Translations under genes and position numbers: made by a program
Source: Theocolax elegans
Taxonomy: Eukaryota > Arthropoda > Insecta > Hymenoptera > Cerocephalidae
Direction of reading: 5' to 3'
Assembly (NCBI GenBank): GCA_026168455.1
Contig: CM047428.1
Coordinates: 42,516,769-42,580,768, forward strand
Length of the DNA: 64,000 nt
Notes under the pieces: model-generated
Database searches by the model: none
Seen by the model: only the letters and a program-made list of their open reading frames with translations
What the model was told of the DNA's origin: nothing
In this document: positions 42,222 through 51,619 of the stretch, piece by piece
How positions within the stretch are numbered: position 1 is the first letter of the stretch
How the letters are laid out: each line of letters opens with the position of its first letter

Positions 42222-42835
42222 CATCGACTTCTAACGACGATAGTCAAACCGATCAGATAATTACTGGAATCCAATCGGATAACTGGCTATTCTTTTTGGT
42301 ACGACTTGGTGGAAAGGACTTTAAAGCACTTTTCAATCCTGACGCCATGGTCTCTCTTGTACGATCAGATGTTGTCGAATAGTACAAGTTTAAATGGAGA
42401 CCTGTCAAGGTTATCGTGAAAGGTGTGGCTGGACCAGCACTTAAAGTCCTTGGCCGTATCGACATTCTATTCTGTGTAGAAGGTTTTGATGGCAATATCC
42501 AACTGAGAATTGTAGAGAATATTGAGCATTCCATTATTCTAGGTTTGGATTTTCTACAACATTGGAATATGGTAGTCAAATTAGGCGAAGCTATCTGGCG
42601 TATTGGCGAGAGTGATTGGAGACACTTCGTCAGAGATAAAGCTCATGACATTGAGATACAGGACGACCAGCGGAAACAAGTCAAAGAGTTAGTGGAAAGG
42701 CTACTCTTGCCCTCGGAAGACGTCCACGGCTTTACGACGCTAACAAAGCACCACATAGAGGTTGAGCCTAGTGCAAGACCGGTTCGTCATAGGCCAAGAC
42801 GTATGTCTCCCAAGGTCCTCGAATTTGCCTAAACT
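42222..42835 (+). pseudogene. pol: pol: aspartic protease and leader of reverse transcriptase
   Basis: A frame with DNWLFFLVRLGGKDFKALF leads to FNPDAMVSLV, where a retropepsin has its catalytic Asp motif; here Asp is replaced by Asn. After a TAG at about 42380 the frame 42416-42832 resumes, with IILGLDFLQHW, the second conserved protease motif, then a linker with HIEVEPSARPVRHRPRR typical of the start of gypsy reverse transcriptase. The protease would have cleaved Gag-Pol; this copy cannot. Confidence 0.75.
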
Positions 42836-42847
42836 GAGGTCAAAAAG

Positions 42848-44090
42848 ATGTTTGACAAGGGCATTATTGAACCGAGTGTGAGTGATTGGTCAGCTGCTCC
42901 GGTCATCGTCCGCAAGGACGAAGGAAGTTACCGTTTCTGTATCGATTTTCGAGACCTTGATGCAGTCACAAAACGTGATTCTTATCCAATTCCTAATATG
43001 GATACCATATTGGATAGGCTGCATAATGCAAGGTATATATCAAAAATCGATCTTAAGAAAGTGTGCTTCCAAATATTAATGGCCGAGGCGAGCCGGCATT
43101 ATACTGCATTTGCTGTACCAGGGTCGGGGCTGTGGCAGTTCACGAGAATGTCTTTTGGCCTCATGAATGCTCCTATGACCTTTGCATCGCTTATAGATGC
43201 AATTTTCGGACCTAAGGTGGAACCTCATGTGTTTGGTTATCTAGACGACTTGATCGTCATTACCGAAACTTTCGAGGACCATCTAAAATGGCTTGAATAC
43301 GTACTAAGGACGTTGAATTATGCTGGACTCGAATTGAATCGAGAGAAGTGTGAGTTTTGTTGTTCCAGTGTAACATTCCTTAGGTAGAAATTGGACGCGG
43401 ACGGCTTGAGGCCTGATGAGGAAACGAGTCGCTCCAGTTCTTAATTACCCTACTCCTCGTAATGTCAAACAGCTGCGATCCTTTCTCGGGATGGTAGGCT
43501 GGTACTCTCGATTCATTAATCGAGAAGCTGACATTAAAGCTCCCCTTACCAAGTTGCTGCGTAAAGACCAGGCTTGGGATTGGGGCGAGGAGCAGGAGGA
43601 GGCGTTCTGTCAGCTTAGAGTTGCGTTAACTGAAGCGCCTGTATTAGCCCGTCCAGACTTTTCTAAGCCATTTACCGTCCAAAGTGACGCTAGTGACTTA
43701 GCAATAGGTGCGGTGTTGACGCAACTGGACGACGAGAGTTTCGAGCATCCGATTGTCTACGTTAGCCGATTATTAAATCGCGCTAAACGTAATTACATGA
43801 CAACGGAAAAAGAATGCTTGGCTCTCATATGGGCTATTAAGAGATTGAGACCATACATTGAGGCCTATCTATTCACGGCCGTGACCGACCATAGTGCTCT
43901 CAAATGGCTCAAACCTCAGAGAGCCGTCGGGTAGGTTGACACGATGGATACTTGAAATGCAGCAATGGGACTTTGAAATAGTGTATAAGAAAGGAGCCTT
44001 ACACTATGTCCCGGACGCGCTTTCTCGTGCCGTCAACCCAGACCCCGACGAAGAAGATTGCCTCGTTCGAAGTAATTACAGACCCATGGT
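42848..44090 (+). pseudogene. pol: pol: reverse transcriptase and RNase H
   Basis: 42848-43387 has GIIEPSVSDWSAAPVIV, RFCIDFRDLDAVT, SKIDL, FTRMSFGLMNAPMTF and the catalytic FGYLDD box. A TAG near 43386 and a frameshift precede 43416-43934, which contains LRSFLGMVGWYSRFI, the RNase H Asp (TVQSDAS), Glu (TEKECLALIWAI) and Asp (TDHSALKWL). A further shift gives the connection region QQWDFEIVYKKGALH and PDALSR to about 44030. All catalytic residues are visible, but one stop and two frameshifts make the copy inactive. Confidence 0.92.
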
Positions 44091-45319
44091 ATATTGCTAG
44101 ATTAAACGATGTACGCTCATGCCCTCAGAAATTTCCGGAGTGGAAAATTAAGGATGATATGCTATATCGTTTTACAAGTGATAAACTCTTGGACTCTGTA
44201 ACAGAACGAGAAGAAGGCTGGCGCCTTGTTCTACCCTTAGAGCAGAGGAACCGAGTCTTAGTAGATTCTCATTTCCACCCATCCATGGGTCATATGGGAG
44301 TCGAAAAGACTTACGAACTATGTTGCAAGAGACTATTATTGGCCAGGTATCTACCACGATACCCGCCAATTTGTCTTACAGTGTCTGATCTGTCAGAGCT
44401 ATAAGACGGCTCAAGCAGGTCCTCAAGGCTTGATGGGTAAACGGAACATTGAGAGACCCTAGGCGGTTGTGGCAGCAGACGTAATGGAGCTTCCACGTAG
44501 TAAAAGTCAATATAAATACATCATAGTATTTCAAGACTTGTTTACAAGGTGGATAGAGCTCAAACCATTACGTACGGCGACCGGTAAGGCGGTGTCGAAA
44601 GCATTCGAGGAACTCGTAGTCTTCCATTGGGAAACACCAGGTTTCCTAATAACGGATAATGGGACTGAGTTCATCAACGGCATCATGTCGTGAATGCTGG
44701 AGGAGTATGGCATAAAACATGTCAGACCCCTCCTTACCTACCACAAGCCAAACCGGTGGAGCGAACTAATAGAACGTTAAAAACGATGATTGCGACGTTT
44801 GTGGATTCGGATTATCATGGGTGGGACACACACTTGCACGAATTTCGCCATGCAATAAACACGGCAATGCAGTCAAGTACAAAAGTCTCACCCGCGTTCT
44901 TAAACTTCGGGCGTCATCCACAACCTGTGAAGATTCTCCGCAGGGAAGTGGAAAAACAGGAATTTAAGATCCTAGACAATCCCGAAGTATGGCTAGATCG
45001 TCTTAAAAGACTTGATGCTCTACGCGACTTGGTCAAGAAATACATTGACGAGGAGCAAAGACGTCAAGAAAAGACCTACAACAGAAACAGACGTATTGCC
45101 TCGTTTCAGGTAGGAGATCTAGTCATGAGGAAGTGCCGAACGCTTTCCCAAGGTGCGAAGGGCATATCTGCTAAACTGGCACCAAAGTATGACGGTCCCT
45201 TCGAAGTTAAAGAAGTACTATCTCCAGTAATTCTGAGACTAGAAGAATCTGGTCGGAAACGGACCGAGGTACATATATCTGATGTAAAAAGATATGTACC
45301 ACCTCGGGTTATCAAGTAA
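44091..45319 (+). pseudogene. pol: pol: integrase
   Basis: The HHCC finger is recognisable (HFHPSMGHMG, then after a frameshift a CLICQSYKT block at about 44385). The catalytic core has AADVMELP (Asp), LITDNGTEF (Asp) and PVERTNRTLKTMI (Glu). Between them a TGA at about 44692 and a frameshift interrupt the frame. The last frame, 44690-45319, is open and ends with a GPF-type chromatin-side module (KYDGPFEVKEV) and HISDVKRYVPP. Integrase joins the element DNA to the genome; here it is broken. Confidence 0.92.
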
Positions 45320-45483
45320 AGCAGTAAGGGTTGCGTATCGGTTCGCATGAGAACAGTTATCGAAGGTTGGGCCTGGTAACTGTAAGCCATGCATTGAGAG
45401 TGTGATGTTTGAGAATACTTGTGTGTGAGTGATTACGCAATTCTCCCTTATTCGTAATTTACTTTTAATTATGACTAATTAAC

Positions 45484-45500
45484 CTTTTGTTTTCTTTCAG
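45484..45500 (+). promoter_or_regulatory. Candidate splice acceptor for the 3' ORF
   Basis: TTTTGTTTTCTTTCAG ends at 45500, eight bases before the ATG at 45508. It lies 180 bases after the pol stop, where errantiviruses and retroviruses place the acceptor of a subgenomic mRNA. The donor was not identified. Confidence 0.5.
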
Positions 45501-45507
45501 CTCCCCG

Positions 45508-46440
45508 ATGGACCAGAACCGAGACTTGGAGGCAGGACACGGTGTTGATCCATCGTCGCCTCTGATCATTCTGCTGGGGGAAGACACTCCGACGTCGGGT
45601 CTTGCCGAAGAGGTCGTCGGAGTGTCCTCCGACTGTCTCGAGGTGCCCGTTGATGACCCACTCGCTGGATGTGACCAGTCCGTGCGGGAAATCGACGAGG
45701 TGCTCATCGAGATGGAAGGAACATCCCGGACCTCGACGATTGATGTCCCGTCATCGCGTGATACGACCCACGTGGAGCAGATGGAGGTGGACAAACCTGC
45801 GATGTTAGCACTGGGGTCGTCCAACAATATCTACCCCGCCGACTACGTAGAAGATCTACGCGAGGCAGAACGGCAGCGGCAAAAGGCCGCCGCCGATAAT
45901 CGCCCACGCCGCAAGAAGAAGAAGAGCAGCGGTAGACGGCAGTTGACGATGGATGACTATGAGTCAGGAGTCCCAGCCAACCCCCAAGTGACGGATAGCC
46001 CGTGCTTGAGGGCGGAAGCTGTGTCCGTCATAGTCCCATCAACCGCAGGGAAACTCGATGTTGGGGTCGAGACCCTGACGGAACGAGCCAAGGCTGGACC
46101 ATCGTCATCCGGTCCAGTCATTACTAGGAGGATCGTCCTCCGTCGATTGGTTCCTCTACCTTTCGATCGGTCGGTAGATCCGCCTAAATTGGCTTGTTTT
46201 ATCTGCGGGGCGATGGACCACAGTCACCGGGAGTGCGCGGCCCCGCAATCGATATACTGTTTCAATTGCGGCCGCCGAGCGGTGGCAGTGAGTGAGTGTC
46301 CAAGATGCTCTCGATCTTATGCCATCTGGATCCAAGAGCAGGGATACTCACCGTTTTCGACGGTTGCTTCCCAGGTTTCAGTTGCCAAGGGCCCTGTACC
46401 TCAGCAGAGACCGAAGCGATCGAAGCAACGGGACAGTTAG
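45508..46440 (+). CDS. Extra ORF downstream of pol: zinc-knuckle protein, not Env
   Basis: An open frame of about 310 codons from ATG 45508. It has an acidic Ser/Thr-rich N-terminus, a basic patch (RPRRKKKKSSGRR near residue 140, a likely nuclear localisation signal), then CFICGAMDHSHREC (C-x2-C-x4-H-x4-C) and CFNCGRRAVAVSECPRC (C-x2-C-x9-C-x2-C). There is no signal peptide, membrane span or furin-type site, so it is not an envelope. Its second finger copies the spacing of the Gag module at about 40960. Likely a nucleic-acid-binding accessory protein translated from a spliced RNA; function unknown. A frameshift near the end may cut off a longer protein. Confidence 0.65.
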   Translation: MDQNRDLEAGHGVDPSSPLIILLGEDTPTSGLAEEVVGVSSDCLEVPVDDPLAGCDQSVREIDEVLIEMEGTSRTSTIDVPSSRDTTHVEQMEVDKPAMLALGSSNNIYPADYVEDLREAERQRQKAAADNRPRRKKKKSSGRRQLTMDDYESGVPANPQVTDSPCLRAEAVSVIVPSTAGKLDVGVETLTERAKAGPSSSGPVITRRIVLRRLVPLPFDRSVDPPKLACFICGAMDHSHRECAAPQSIYCFNCGRRAVAVSECPRCSRSYAIWIQEQGYSPFSTVASQVSVAKGPVPQQRPKRSKQRDS

Positions 46441-47151
46441 AACGTGCAAAAAGCTGCGGATGGACACGCCCACCCGCAGGGAGGGACCCAAGAAGGGCTC
46501 GTTTGTGAAGCCTTCTGGGCCCAAGCCCTCCTATGTGGAAGTGGTGGTGGGTCGCCGAGTAGAAGAGGCGTCTCGCCGCCAGGCTGCTGCCTTCGGCTTA
46601 GACAGCACGGGGCCCTTCGAACAGGTGAAGGTTGCCCTCAGTGCTGTCGTCCAAGCTAAGGCAGACCAGAAGTTGAGGGAGTACCAAGAGAATCAAACTA
46701 CTCCCTCAGCCAATCAGTCAGCAGCCGAATCATCCGGCAGGGACGAGAAGAGAGCGGTGCTCAGCCAGTTCCTGCCCAACCACCAGTCGGGAAGGAAGGT
46801 ATGGACACCCCGTCCCCAAAATCTCGTAAGAAGCAGTCACCGAAGGCTGGGCCTAGTGGCTTGCGACGACCCAACTCGATGGACGCCGACGCCTCTACGA
46901 GCGTGGTTAGACCACCTCGCAAGCCGACACAGAAACGGGGGGTTGGATCTGAACACCGTACTGTCCCAGAAGTACGGGCTTCATCGGCTGGGTCACCGGC
47001 GACGGCCGACCAATCCAGAAACGAGACGGACATTCTCAGGAAATCTCGTCTGCTGCTGGAGGCCGCCGCCAACCTCCCTTCCGATGTTGCACGAGAGGTA
47101 GGGCAGGAGGTGGTCCGGATACTTAGGGACCGTATTCCTTCCCGACCATAG
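46441..47151 (+). pseudogene. Probable frameshifted continuation of the 3' ORF
   Basis: After the stop at 46440, coding-like text continues in another frame (within 46292-47101: TVRTCKKLRMDTPTRREGP, SYVEVVVGRRVEEASRR, then a Glu/Gln-rich helix). About 46800 it shifts again to a third frame (46801-47151) with basic SPKSRKKQSPKAGPSG and a final helix DILRKSRLLLEAAANLP, ending IPSRP. Two single-base changes would be enough to explain the breaks. No known domain is recognised. Confidence 0.5.
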
Positions 47152-47230
47152 GAAGAGAAGCGTACAGCGCGCAGTCGTGGATAGATTGTGCCTTTCTTTC
47201 GACTCGGCCTTCCCGAGAGAAGTGGAATCT

Positions 47231-47242
47231 AGGGGGGGGGGG
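47231..47242 (+). promoter_or_regulatory. Polypurine tract
   Basis: An AGGGGGGGGGGG run lies a few bases upstream of the TGTGACG start of the 3' LTR, the position where plus-strand DNA synthesis is primed. Confidence 0.65.
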
Positions 47243-47245
47243 CTT

Positions 47246-48308
47246 TGTGACGGAAATCGTCACACAATCTATTCACGACGAATAGAGTATTTAAATGCGC
47301 GAATTGTAAATCGTCGGAGCCTTTCGTATGTCAAGGCCAACCGACGACACTTGTTTACTTTTTTACGAGTGTACAATTATGCGCGCGACTATACGTAGGG
47401 ATGGGAGCGCGAAAGAGTGTGTGAGTTTCCCCACTCCCATCCCTTTTTCAAAAAATTAGGCGATCGCCTAATCAGTGTGTAATGATCCGTCGATCGGGAC
47501 GGATTATTATATTGTATACCCGGATTGTACTGCTCGTGAGTGCCGAGAGTGCATTCCACCCATCTCTGTAGTAGGCTCTTTGAACGGTTGTTCCGGAGCA
47601 GAGCTAATTACGGAGACCCAGGTAGATAAACACGTGTGTCCCGTTTAGTTTTGTGTGTGTGTGTGTATGTGTATCAAGGACGGGGTCGTGCGCGTGTGAT
47701 ACCGCGGATCGCGACTCGCTCGCCGCGGCAAGGGCCGCCTTCACCACCTCAATCACCGGTCGCCCCCTTGTCAAGGAGGTCGATCAGTCGCCGAGGATCG
47801 GCTGGGTCATCCCCGAGGAGCGTCACCGGTAAGTGCTTAAATTTACTATCGTGACCCTCCCCCTCCCTTGTGTGTGTGTATGTACATCGGGAGTGTGTTC
47901 GAGTACAACGGTACCTGTCGCAGGCGAGGATCTCGATCCGACAGGTTTCCCGGGACTTCCGCCCGCGCGAAGCAATATTTGTCGCGGCACACGGCTTGAG
48001 TAGCCATTTTGTTAATTATTTACTTAAAATAAATATTTATATTATTTTATTTTATTTGTGAGTTTGTTCATTATTCTCCCCGCTCCCGCCGACATTTATC
48101 TAATTTTTATAAATCGTGTCGAGGCAAGGAGGATCGCCCGAATCCTCCATACCGTACGTCCCAGCGAACTCGCGTTCCTGGCGACAGCCCGCAGTTCGTA
48201 TAAACAAATAAATTAATTGTGTACGCGGTATTGGGCAACGCGGCCCAAAGGTTAATTTTAATTATTAAAAATAATTAAGTGTACCGGTTTCGCGAATACC
48301 ACGTCACA
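47246..48308 (+). repeat. 3' LTR, full length (about 1,063 bp)
   Basis: Begins TGTGACGGAAATCGTCACA, itself a small palindrome, and ends CACGTCACA, giving TGTGACG/CGTCACA inverted termini. It contains possible TATA elements (TATTTAAA at about 47288, TATATTGTATA at about 47508). The part from 47567 matches the truncated 5' LTR. The flank after it (ATACATAC) does not match the 5' side. Confidence 0.75.
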
Positions 48309-49509
48309 ATACATACTGGGGAGCCAGGCTAAAATGAATTTCTTCGTGTCATCTGTCAAGTGGGTTTTAGAGTTCGCCATTGTAATGGGGTACGGATTGA
48401 ATATGAGGAATAAAAAATCAACGAAGATATCGGGGCGCGAATCCACGATCCCGGGAGCGCGAAGTAGAAGCCTCATTACTGCGATACAATTCGCAATTAT
48501 GCCAGCTAGTCGACTTGGTCCTATCGACGATCGTCGCCAATAATTCAGGGACCTACCTGTGCCGACACTCGAAATCCGTACCTGCTATAGTATATATAAC
48601 TTTAAATTATTTACACAATGTTTAATTATTATTTGCGGCTAAAAAATTTTCAATAATATGCAACGAAATTTCTTCTTAATTTCTTCTTTCTCATTTCAAT
48701 ATAGTTTCTCAATATATAAACAATGACAATTAATAATGCTAATTTGTTATTAATAATTTTGACTAATATTAGATATTTACTGTAACTTGCTATCGAGAAA
48801 GCTACTGTACCTCTTTTTTAAAACAATTATAATATTTCAAATTTTAAAATGCACAAATCTCGATATCTTTTTGTAACTCTTTTCCTTCATACCGTAAACA
48901 TGTGCGTGAATCATTCTATTATAACATAGACATTAATTGAATAGTTGTACTTTAACTCTATTCTTTTATTACATTGTTAGATAGGTACAAAATTTTAGTT
49001 TAAAAAAATATAGGAAACAATAGAGAAAATAAATTATTTTTTGTACATTTTTGTTGACTCCAAAGTTTTCATCTATTTAAAAAAAATGAAGTACAACAAA
49101 AAGATAAAGTACAACTATTTAGTTCGCTTTTGTACTTTAATAAAGAGGTATTTCAGTTAAATTTTTTTTTTAAAATTTCTTCAAAATTGAACGTGATGCT
49201 TAAATGTTATTGAAAAACTTTAGAGAGCGGTGTTTTAAAAGATTATTCAAATTTTTCATCTATCTAAAAAACTAAAGTAGAAAAAAAAGATAAAGTACAT
49301 GAATTTAGTTCACTTTTGTACTTTAATAGAATGAAAATATATATCAGTTAAACTTTTTTTAAAAATTTGTTTAAAATTGAACGTGATGCTTAATTGTTAT
49401 TGAAAAACTTTAGACCGTGGTTATTTAAATAATTAATAAATAATTTTTCATCATGGCGAGCGCATATCAGTCGTCACCTGCTATCAAAGCGTCCAGTCTA
49501 TATTACATA
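48309..49509. other. No recognised gene; short GC-richer frame then AT-rich DNA
   Basis: 48334-48543 has moderate GC content and open frames on both strands, but no motif or splice context allows a call. From 48600 to 49509 the sequence is AT-rich; a phrase AAATTTTTTTTTAAA then GAACGTGATGCTTAA-TGTTATTGAAAAACTTTAGA occurs twice (about 49180 and 49375), a 190-bp tandem repeat. Confidence 0.45.
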
Positions 49510-49511
49510 TA

Positions 49512-50899
49512 CAGGGTGATCCAGAAACATAGGTAACATATATATATATTCAACATATTGTTATATACATATTATTATATATATATGCAACATATTGGCA
49601 ATACTTTGGCAACATATTGGCAATATATTGATAATACAAATAATAAATACTTAACGAAATACACTTTTAACTGCAAGATTTAAGCCAGACTTTAAGCCAT
49701 ACTTGCGCAAACACTTTCAGACACACATACAGTCATGCAATTAGCCATACTAAAAGATCAACTTTTCATTCCTTGTAACTACCCTCTGTATTGGTTGGTA
49801 ATTAAAACCGACATAAGAAAAATCAACTAGTTATTTTGTTATTCTAAAATATCTGTCTGTGTTGATTGCTTTAAATCGTCTTCTCGTTCTTGCATTAGTA
49901 GCACAAACTGTGTGAGAAATTTCATCAACCACCTAAATACAGGAGGGTAGTAATGAGGAATGAAATTTGCTTTTTTATCGAGAAATAGACATTTTCATGT
50001 TATTTTCTTATCTAAAATATCTGTCCTTTGTTGATTTTTCTTAAGTTGGTTTTTCGTACCAACCAATACAGAGGGTAGTTACAAGGAATGAAAAGTTGAT
50101 CTTTTAGTATGGCTGTATGAAATGTTTGTGAAAGTCTGGCCTAAATCTTGCAGTTAAAAGTGTAATTCGTTAAGTACCCGCGTAAAAAAATTAAAGTTTA
50201 TATGAACTTTATATAAACTTTAGGTTTGGCTAAACTTGATATGGGGTTAGCCAACGAGACTGAGCCGAACTTGTGCAATTGACTGTTTAAGTTTGGCGAA
50301 AGTATATCAAATGTTCAGCTGAAATTCATATAAAGTCTTTATAAAGTTTTTTTACAATTACTGACAAATAAAATATAGTTTATACTAAGTTTAGCTGAAC
50401 TCAATATTAACGTGATAGCAAGTTCAGGTTTATAAAGTCATATAATGTTGATTAAAAACTGTAATAATCTCATATTTATAACGCACGCGTATTATAGATT
50501 TAGTAAGTAAATTAATAATAGTAGTAATGAATTTATTAGTCTGCGGTCTAATTCAAACTTAAATAAAAATCATTTCCTTGATTGTACATTTTATTCATAC
50601 AATCAATCTCGTAAAATATATTTTGCGATTCATTCGCTCTCGCGATCTTCGCTTCTGCTATACGCATTGGCTATGTTCAGGCGTCTCGGCCGCTTCGCTC
50701 GTTGACTTGTTGCATTAGTCTCGCGCGGCAACGCCGCTCACCTTTCTTCCCTAATCCAGCCTCTGATTGGCCCATTTCAAAAATTAATTACGCCTCGCCT
50801 AATTAATATTTTTTTAAAATTCCGACGGGGTTATACTCGAATTAATTTTCTGAATCGGAATATATATATATATGTTACCTATGTTTCTGGATCACCCTG
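49512..50899. mobile_element. Tc1/mariner-type TIR element, non-autonomous
   Basis: CAGGGTGATCCAGAAACATA at 49512 is mirrored exactly by TATGTTTCTGGATCACCCTG ending at 50899, and TA flanks both ends. TIRs of about 33 bp with a TA target duplication are the mariner hallmark. The 1,388-bp interior has no transposase. It contains a nested inverted repeat, 49655-50182 (CAACTTTTCATTCCTTGTAA and its complement), and a GC-richer segment at 50630-50770. Confidence 0.85.
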
Positions 50900-51009
50900 T
50901 ATAGGTAACCGGGAAGCGACATCACCTCACCTTTTCTCTTTTTCGGAAGATACTCGCCTTTGATTATATCGTCTGTATCCCTTTACAGAACTTATAAAAG
51001 GTTTTTGAA

Positions 51010-51560
51010 ATAAGTAAGAAAATATTGGCTCTCCTTCGCTTAGGAGCTCGGGTTACTTTGGGATACAAAAGGCAGCAGACTCGAGCCTTTGACATCCTAA
51101 CCTTAGCCAAGCGGAATGCCTCTACCCAGACACCAGGACCATCACCGAAGAACAACGGTCCGACCAACCATGGCCCAACGCGTCACTCCACTTCAGGCAT
51201 GGTTGGTAGAGATAGGGGAAGTACCAGCGGTGACGGTGAGCCTGCCTTTTGGCTTCGGAAACTTCAGAACGTTGAACAGACCCCCTCCACGAGTGACGCT
51301 GCCAATGATCCCTCAATACCTGGAAGCGGTACAGCGTAAGCCGACGCAGCCCGGACGACCATCCACCACCGCTTCGGTAGTAGTAATCTCGGTTACCTTG
51401 CTGCCCCCGGGAAAACACCTCTCAATTTCGCGGCGGAAGGCGCGCCGTTAGCTTCGTCGGCCAACGGAATGGAATACGCCCCACTTATAACTTCAAACGT
51501 GAGCGGGGATCACCGGCGACCAACCGTTCGTCCGAGTCTAAGTCCAAACTTATACTCGAT
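51010..51560 (+). pseudogene. Unidentified coding fragment
   Basis: One plus-strand frame stays coding-like for about 185 codons with a single stop (TAA at 51337). It has RLGARVTLGYKRQQTRAFD, a Pro/Ser/Thr-rich hydrophilic middle and LITSNVSGDHRRPTV near the end. GC content is much higher than the surroundings. No domain is recognised; it may be part of a retroelement gag or of a transferred host exon. Confidence 0.4.
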
Positions 51561-51619
51561 AGGCTCGTAGAGAGCTAGTCGAGGGGTCAGTGCTGTGTCC
51601 TCCTTCGGCCCACGCAGAA

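Larger units (their letters stand above)
28938..48308 (+). mobile_element. Mdg1-like Ty3/gypsy LTR retrotransposon with extra 3' ORF
   Basis: Order on the plus strand: partial 5' LTR, PBS, long hairpin-rich leader, gag with zinc knuckles, protease, reverse transcriptase, RNase H, integrase, a splice acceptor, a zinc-knuckle ORF, polypurine tract and full 3' LTR. RNase H before integrase identifies Ty3/gypsy. The span of 19.4 kb includes a 6.6-kb insertion in the leader. gag and pol carry many frameshifts, the protease has lost its catalytic Asp, and the two LTRs differ by a 26-bp indel and many substitutions, so the copy is old or mosaic. No matching target duplication flanks the ends. Confidence 0.88.

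Noticed and set aside
45508..47151. Env-like gene downstream of pol
   Set aside because: No signal peptide, membrane segment or cleavage site; zinc fingers instead.
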